Assembly: GCF_001311375.1 (NCBI RefSeq)
Contig: NZ_BBAS01000006.1
Coordinates: 1 to 64,000 of the forward strand
From: Limosilactobacillus equigenerosi DSM 18793 = JCM 14505
GTDB lineage: Bacteria > Bacillota > Bacilli > Lactobacillales > Lactobacillaceae
DNA: 64,000 nt
Reading direction: 5' to 3'
Positions 60,374 to 64,000 of the stretch are shown one piece after another (positions within the stretch are counted from its first letter, which is position 1; the number at the start of each line of letters is the position of its first letter). A program made the translations under genes and the position numbers. Below the pieces are notes generated by a model, which saw only the letters and a program-made list of their open reading frames with translations, had not been told where the DNA came from and searched no databases.

Positions 60374-61196
60374 GTTAACTTTGCCCCCGAAGATGTTGGG
60401 TTCCTCCCAATTGACTACAAAGGTGGGGGATGGCGAACTTGTTTGCGAACTTACCGCACCTTATGGGGATGATTACGAACTTAGATGGGGCCAGTACCGA
60501 TCGGGCGTTGAAGAGTATCCACGCTGAACTTGAACGGCGGCAACGCTACTTCCGGCAGTTCGGGGTGAATAATATTAATGCCTACACCAAACTGTACAAG
60601 GAAGGAAAAGAACACCCAACTGATGATAGTTATCCCCACGAACCGTTGCCGCACTTATTCCTTATTTCAGATGAATTTGCGGAATTAAAAGCCAATGAAC
60701 CGGACTTTATGGATGAGTTGGTTTCTACAGCCCGGATCGGGCGGTCGTTAGGGGTACACCTGATTTTGGAAACCCAAAAACCAAACGGGGTCGTCAGTGA
60801 ACAAATTTGGTCTAACTCACGGTTTAAGATTGCCCTCAAAGTTTCGGATCCAGCTGATTCCAAGGAAATTATCCATACCCCCGATGCGGCTTCAATTACC
60901 CAAGTTGGACGGGCGTACTTACAAGTCGGGAATAACGAAACTTACGAATTATTCCAATCTGCGTACTCGAGTGCGGAATACAATCCAACGGACAATCAGC
61001 ACGCGCAGCGTGATCAACGGCTTTGGTTGATTAATCAACTCGGCCAAGCGGAATTATTAACCCGAGATTTATCCGAAATTGATGAACCGAAGGAAAGTGA
61101 AATTCAAACCCAACTTGAAGCGGTGGTGGATGAAATCGCCAAGGATGCTAAGGAAGCGCAAGTGAAGATGCCGATGAAGCCATGGTTGCCACCATT
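60374..61196 (+). repeat. essC D1 segment, copy 2 of the large direct repeat
   Basis: Equal-length partner of 51567-52389. It begins inside the coding sequence at GTTAACTTTGCCCC, just after the Walker A region which is absent here. Immediately upstream is unrelated AT-rich sequence (60342-60373). The pair gives 823 bp of homology for recombination. Confidence 0.95.
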
Positions 61197-62778
61197 ACCA
61201 GAAAGCTTGGTAGGGCCGGAACTTGATTGGCAAACCGCTTGGCAACAACCACGGCAACTAAAAGTACCGTTTGGGATGCTGGATATTCCATCGCGGCAAA
61301 CACAAGAAAAATTGGATTTTGACCTTTCATCGGTTACGCCGGCATTGTTTGTTGGGAGTTCCGGTTATGGTAAATCGGTAGCGTTACAAACGATTGTGGC
61401 CAATTTGGCAAGATTAAACAGCCCAGAACAAGTTAATTTTTACTTATTTGACTTTGGAACGAACGGACTTTTACCGTTAGCAGGTCTCCCGCATGTGGCT
61501 GATATTGCGGGATTTGATAACCGGGAAAAACTTTGGAAGATGTTAACGAAGATTAACCAATTGATTAATCAACGAAAGAGTTTATTCCAACAACTGGGTG
61601 TTTCTAATTTCTCACAATATGAAGAAGAAATCGGTCAACCACTACCAATTATCGTGATCGCGGTTGATGCTTATGATAGTGTGGCTGAAGATGATGAACG
61701 AGATGGTATTGATGGAATCATTTCGAAGTTATTACGGGACGGAAAAGCCTTAGGAATTTATTCAATTTATACGGTCAATCGTCTGAATACTTTTAGGTAT
61801 CAATTGTTGTCCAATATTAATAAACGAATTGGATTATTTATGGTTGATGAAGATGAAGTGGTTAACACGTTAGGTAGAAATGCATTAATTCAATCACCAA
61901 TTGCTGGGCGTGGTCAAATGGAAATTGATGACGAGATGTTAGCGTTCCAAATTTATACCCCAACGGAACATGCCGATTCACTCAAAATTGTGCACGATTT
62001 ACGGGTATTAAGTGAAACAATGACTGAAGCTTGGGATGGACCAGTCCCAGCCAAGATCCCAATGTTACCCAATAGCTTTGATTTTGCATACGCAGATAAG
62101 AAGATTAAAGCGATTTGGCATGACCGGAACATTATGCCGATTGCATTGGGTAATCAAACAACCGAAGTTCATAGTTTTGACCCAGAGATTCATCATTTCT
62201 TTAATATCAGCTATCTAACGGAACAACAAAAAGACGTTTTATCACAAGCAGTTACGCATAGTTTGAGTACTTGGAAACATCCTAGTTGGATTGTAGACGT
62301 ACTGGGAGAATTCCATGAACAGCATGAACAATATAGTCGGGTAATTACTGATAATGAAAACGACTTGATTAGATTAAAACAGCAAATGGCAGATTATGCT
62401 GCAGCCGGAGTCCATCGAGAATTACGTGATGAAATATATGTGTTTATCCCGAATTTAACTGAATTTATTAAAGTAGCTAAATTGACCCAACAAAATTTTG
62501 AAATTATCTTGCAACATGCCTGGAAAGCAGGAATGTATTTAATCATTATGGATAATCGCGCAAGAATTGATCAAAGTTACGATGCGATGGCCAATATGAT
62601 TAAAGCTCAAACGATTGCGGGCTTAGTTAGTGCTCGAATTGTTGATACTAATTATATTTCAGCGACCGGGGTAAATGCGGAACCACAATTATTATCAAAT
62701 GAAGCATATTTCTTTGAATCTAAAGGATTACAGTATAGCAAAGTAAAATTACCACAAGTAAACAGGGGGAATGAATAA
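60430..62778 (+). CDS. Orphan EssC C-terminal module (D1 part, D2, D3)
   Basis: An unbroken 782-residue reading frame encoding the second half of EssC. It starts inside D1, has PHLFLISDEFAELK but lacks Walker A GTTGSGKS, and the sensor motif reads ILETQKP instead of ILATQKP. D2 Walker A is GSSGYGKSVALQ and Walker B IVIAVDAYD. D3 is degenerate and ~40 residues longer than in essC. No good ribosome-binding site precedes it, and no start codon is near, so it may be silent. It overlaps the DUF4176 gene. It carries the same +1 polyG break (GGTGGGGGATGG) as the resident essC. It may be translated as a second EssC subunit or act as a donor for recombination. Confidence 0.9.
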   Translation: MANLFANLPHLMGMITNLDGASTDRALKSIHAELERRQRYFRQFGVNNINAYTKLYKEGKEHPTDDSYPHEPLPHLFLISDEFAELKANEPDFMDELVSTARIGRSLGVHLILETQKPNGVVSEQIWSNSRFKIALKVSDPADSKEIIHTPDAASITQVGRAYLQVGNNETYELFQSAYSSAEYNPTDNQHAQRDQRLWLINQLGQAELLTRDLSEIDEPKESEIQTQLEAVVDEIAKDAKEAQVKMPMKPWLPPLPESLVGPELDWQTAWQQPRQLKVPFGMLDIPSRQTQEKLDFDLSSVTPALFVGSSGYGKSVALQTIVANLARLNSPEQVNFYLFDFGTNGLLPLAGLPHVADIAGFDNREKLWKMLTKINQLINQRKSLFQQLGVSNFSQYEEEIGQPLPIIVIAVDAYDSVAEDDERDGIDGIISKLLRDGKALGIYSIYTVNRLNTFRYQLLSNINKRIGLFMVDEDEVVNTLGRNALIQSPIAGRGQMEIDDEMLAFQIYTPTEHADSLKIVHDLRVLSETMTEAWDGPVPAKIPMLPNSFDFAYADKKIKAIWHDRNIMPIALGNQTTEVHSFDPEIHHFFNISYLTEQQKDVLSQAVTHSLSTWKHPSWIVDVLGEFHEQHEQYSRVITDNENDLIRLKQQMADYAAAGVHRELRDEIYVFIPNLTEFIKVAKLTQQNFEIILQHAWKAGMYLIIMDNRARIDQSYDAMANMIKAQTIAGLVSARIVDTNYISATGVNAEPQLLSNEAYFFESKGLQYSKVKLPQVNRGNE

Positions 62779-63150
62779 TGAAGCAAATTAACTTTTTTAC
62801 CATTAGGAACGATTGTCATTTTAAAGGGCACAACTAAGAAAGTAATGATTGTTCAACGCGGGATGAATGTTGAGCAAAATGATGGTGTCCATTTATTTGA
62901 ATATGGGGCAATTTTGTATCCTGAAGGTGAGATTGATGATCAAAAAGTTTACTTTAACGAAGATGAGATTTTAAAGGTGGTATTTGAAGGTTATCATGAT
63001 GAAGATGATGAAATTATCACAAAAGAATTGAATCAAGCCATAAATGCAATTGATTCACCAACACCAACCAATTGAAGTTGATGGGTCATTAGATGATGAT
63101 CCATTTGCTGATTTAAGTAAGGAAATTACGGAGGGCGAAAAGCATGAGTG
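62778..63150 (+). CDS. DUF4176-type T7SS accessory protein
   Basis: About 124 residues after repairing a T run near 62795 and a base near 63075. Starts MKQINFLPLGTIVILKG, then KVMIVQRG, YGAILYPEGEID and VVFEGYHDEDDE, diagnostic of DUF4176. The tail is acidic (SLDDDPFADLSKE). It overlaps both the essC module and the next gene, as one operon. Confidence 0.7.
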
Positions 63151-63470
63151 ATGGTGCAATTTTACGGAGAATGAGTGAGATTTCAAATGCAATTTCAGCT
63201 TTAAAGAGTACGGCTAGCTCATTAGATAGTTTAAAAACTAACTCGGTTAAACACGCCTCCAGTAACTATTGGGCGGGAACTTATAAATCGGGCAAGTATG
63301 ATCATCATGTCGACAAAATTGATAAAGATATTCGAAAAGCCAAGCAAACTGTTCGTGATGATGTTGAACATGGAATTGCTAAATTACATCAGTTAGCCGG
63401 TCAATTAAAAAAACCAGAAAGTCAATTAGCTGCTAGTAGAATTATTTCAAATACGAGTGTATATGGGTAG
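63144..63470 (+). CDS. Small helical T7SS-associated protein, Lap2/DUF3958-like or DUF5082-like
   Basis: 108 residues, starting MSDGAILRRMSEISNAISAL, Ser/Lys-rich and helical (KIDKDIRKAKQTV). Small helical proteins of DUF3958/DUF5082 type are encoded just before LXG toxins and bind the LXG domain. The family choice is uncertain. Confidence 0.6.
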   Translation: MSDGAILRRMSEISNAISALKSTASSLDSLKTNSVKHASSNYWAGTYKSGKYDHHVDKIDKDIRKAKQTVRDDVEHGIAKLHQLAGQLKKPESQLAASRIISNTSVYG

Positions 63471-63499
63471 TTACTAAACGAAAAAGGATATGAAGAATT

Positions 63500-63763
63500 A
63501 TGAGCAAAATATCAGTAAATAGTAATTTCGCTAGTCAATATGGTTCATTGAGAAGTCACGGTGCTAACATTGCGGGACTGGGGAATGGTTTAAGCAGTCC
63601 TGGTGGTGATTTAGATGTACCAACGGCTAAGAAAATTGCGGAAATTTATCAGCAATTTAATTCGATGCTTCATAATTTTGGACATTTGATGGAGCATGAC
63701 GCCAGTTTAATGGCATCGGTAAAGCAACATATGGATGATTACGATATGCATATGGGAGGTTAA
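63500..63763 (+). CDS. Small T7SS helper, Lap1/DUF3130 (TIGR04197)-like
   Basis: 87 residues, starting MSKISVNSNFASQYGSLRSH after a GGAT site. Helical hairpin with no WxG. In LXG loci the order small helical protein, DUF3130 protein, LXG toxin is standard. The sequence style (VNSNFASQYGSL, FGHLMEHDASLMASVKQHM) fits this family. It probably pairs with the LXG domain for export. Confidence 0.65.
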   Translation: MSKISVNSNFASQYGSLRSHGANIAGLGNGLSSPGGDLDVPTAKKIAEIYQQFNSMLHNFGHLMEHDASLMASVKQHMDDYDMHMGG

Positions 63764-63767
63764 TCTA

Positions 63768-64000
63768 ATGAAAATTTCAGAAAGTCGCCTGCAATCATTC
63801 GTTGACGGAGCTAATTCAGGTCTTAGTCGGCGTAGTGGTGCAATGACTGGAGCCAGCGGGAGTGTCGCATCGTTGGCGAATACGAACAGTATTACCGGAG
63901 CCGCTGCCGATTCAATGAAAGCGTACTTAGGAGAAGTTTATAGTTCAGGGTTGTTAACCCAAATCAATGATCTCTTAGATGAGTTTGTGCGGTTAAATAC
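63768..64000 (+). CDS. LXG-domain toxin, start only (runs off window)
   Basis: The first 77 residues are visible, starting MKISESRLQSFVDGANSG after GGGAGGTT. SITGAAADSMKAYLGEVY is the core of the LXG domain (ITG in place of LxG), followed by LLTQINDLLDEFVRL. The toxin domain lies beyond 64000. No immunity gene is in view. Confidence 0.85.
   Translation, partial: MKISESRLQSFVDGANSGLSRRSGAMTGASGSVASLANTNSITGAAADSMKAYLGEVYSSGLLTQINDLLDEFVRLN

Overview
The window is chromosomal DNA of a low-GC Gram-positive bacterium. The best fit is a member of the Lactobacillaceae (Lactobacillus in the wide sense). This rests on gene order and families: yidC-acyP-TrmH methylase-HD-HxlR-T-box-pheST, yqgQ/glucokinase/rhodanese, DUF3042-miaA-glnA, phoH-ybeY-dgkA-era-recO, a ppx-ppk-ppx polyphosphate cluster, an Apf-like LysM protein, and T-box leaders. 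The genus cannot be fixed from the sequence alone. No rRNA, tRNA, CRISPR array or prophage was seen.

Layout. (1) 1-8.8 kb is AT-rich accessory DNA: a decayed IS66 transposase, a ppx-like/ppk/ppx operon, a decayed ppk2 copy, a second set of IS66-associated repeats with a small MITE-like insert, an anion/arsenite-type permease, and a ppk2 gene. (2) 9-28.4 kb is core DNA: a CovRS/LisRK-like two-component system, peptide deformylase, YidC, acylphosphatase, an rRNA methylase, a Phe T-box with pheST, udk, greA, yfhO, a class B PBP, rpmG, and folate, rhomboid and glucokinase genes. (3) 28.4-34.2 kb is a sulfur amino acid region: a cysteine-codon leader peptide and attenuator before cysK-metB, then a second T-box before a MetE-like enzyme and a MetQ-like binding protein, then an Old Yellow Enzyme. 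(4) 34.2-42.7 kb is core DNA (miaA, glnA, phoH, ybeY, dgkA, era, recO). It holds three unusual non-coding structures: a ~100-nt hairpin after glnA, three tandem covarying structured repeats between era and recO, and a type I toxin-antitoxin-like convergent locus after recO. (5) 42.7-44.1 kb has PrsA and a LysM/Apf wall protein. (6) 44.2-64 kb is a complete type VIIb secretion (Ess/Yuk) locus, esxA-esaA-essA-esaB-essB-essC, followed by effector cassettes.

The T7SS region is the most interesting part. Downstream of full-length essC lie two lipase-type effectors with a catalytic N-terminus and a shared C-terminal trafficking-like domain, the 'reverse' arrangement known from the staphylococcal T7SS lipase TslA. 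Each has two small helical partner genes, and candidate immunity genes lie nearby. Then comes a second, promoterless 3' module of essC. Its first ~820 bp are nearly identical to the resident essC, after which it diverges. It is followed by its own DUF4176, two small helical partners and an LXG toxin that runs off the window. This looks like a stored EssC-specificity/effector cassette that could be exchanged into the active essC by recombination in the shared D1 segment.

Caveat on quality. About 45 genes and gene fragments are interrupted by single-base indels, most of them in runs of A, T, G or C. Interrupted genes include essential ones (pheT, era). The pattern looks like uncorrected long-read homopolymer error rather than gene decay. 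Interrupted genes are therefore annotated as single genes spanning the breaks, with the breaks noted.
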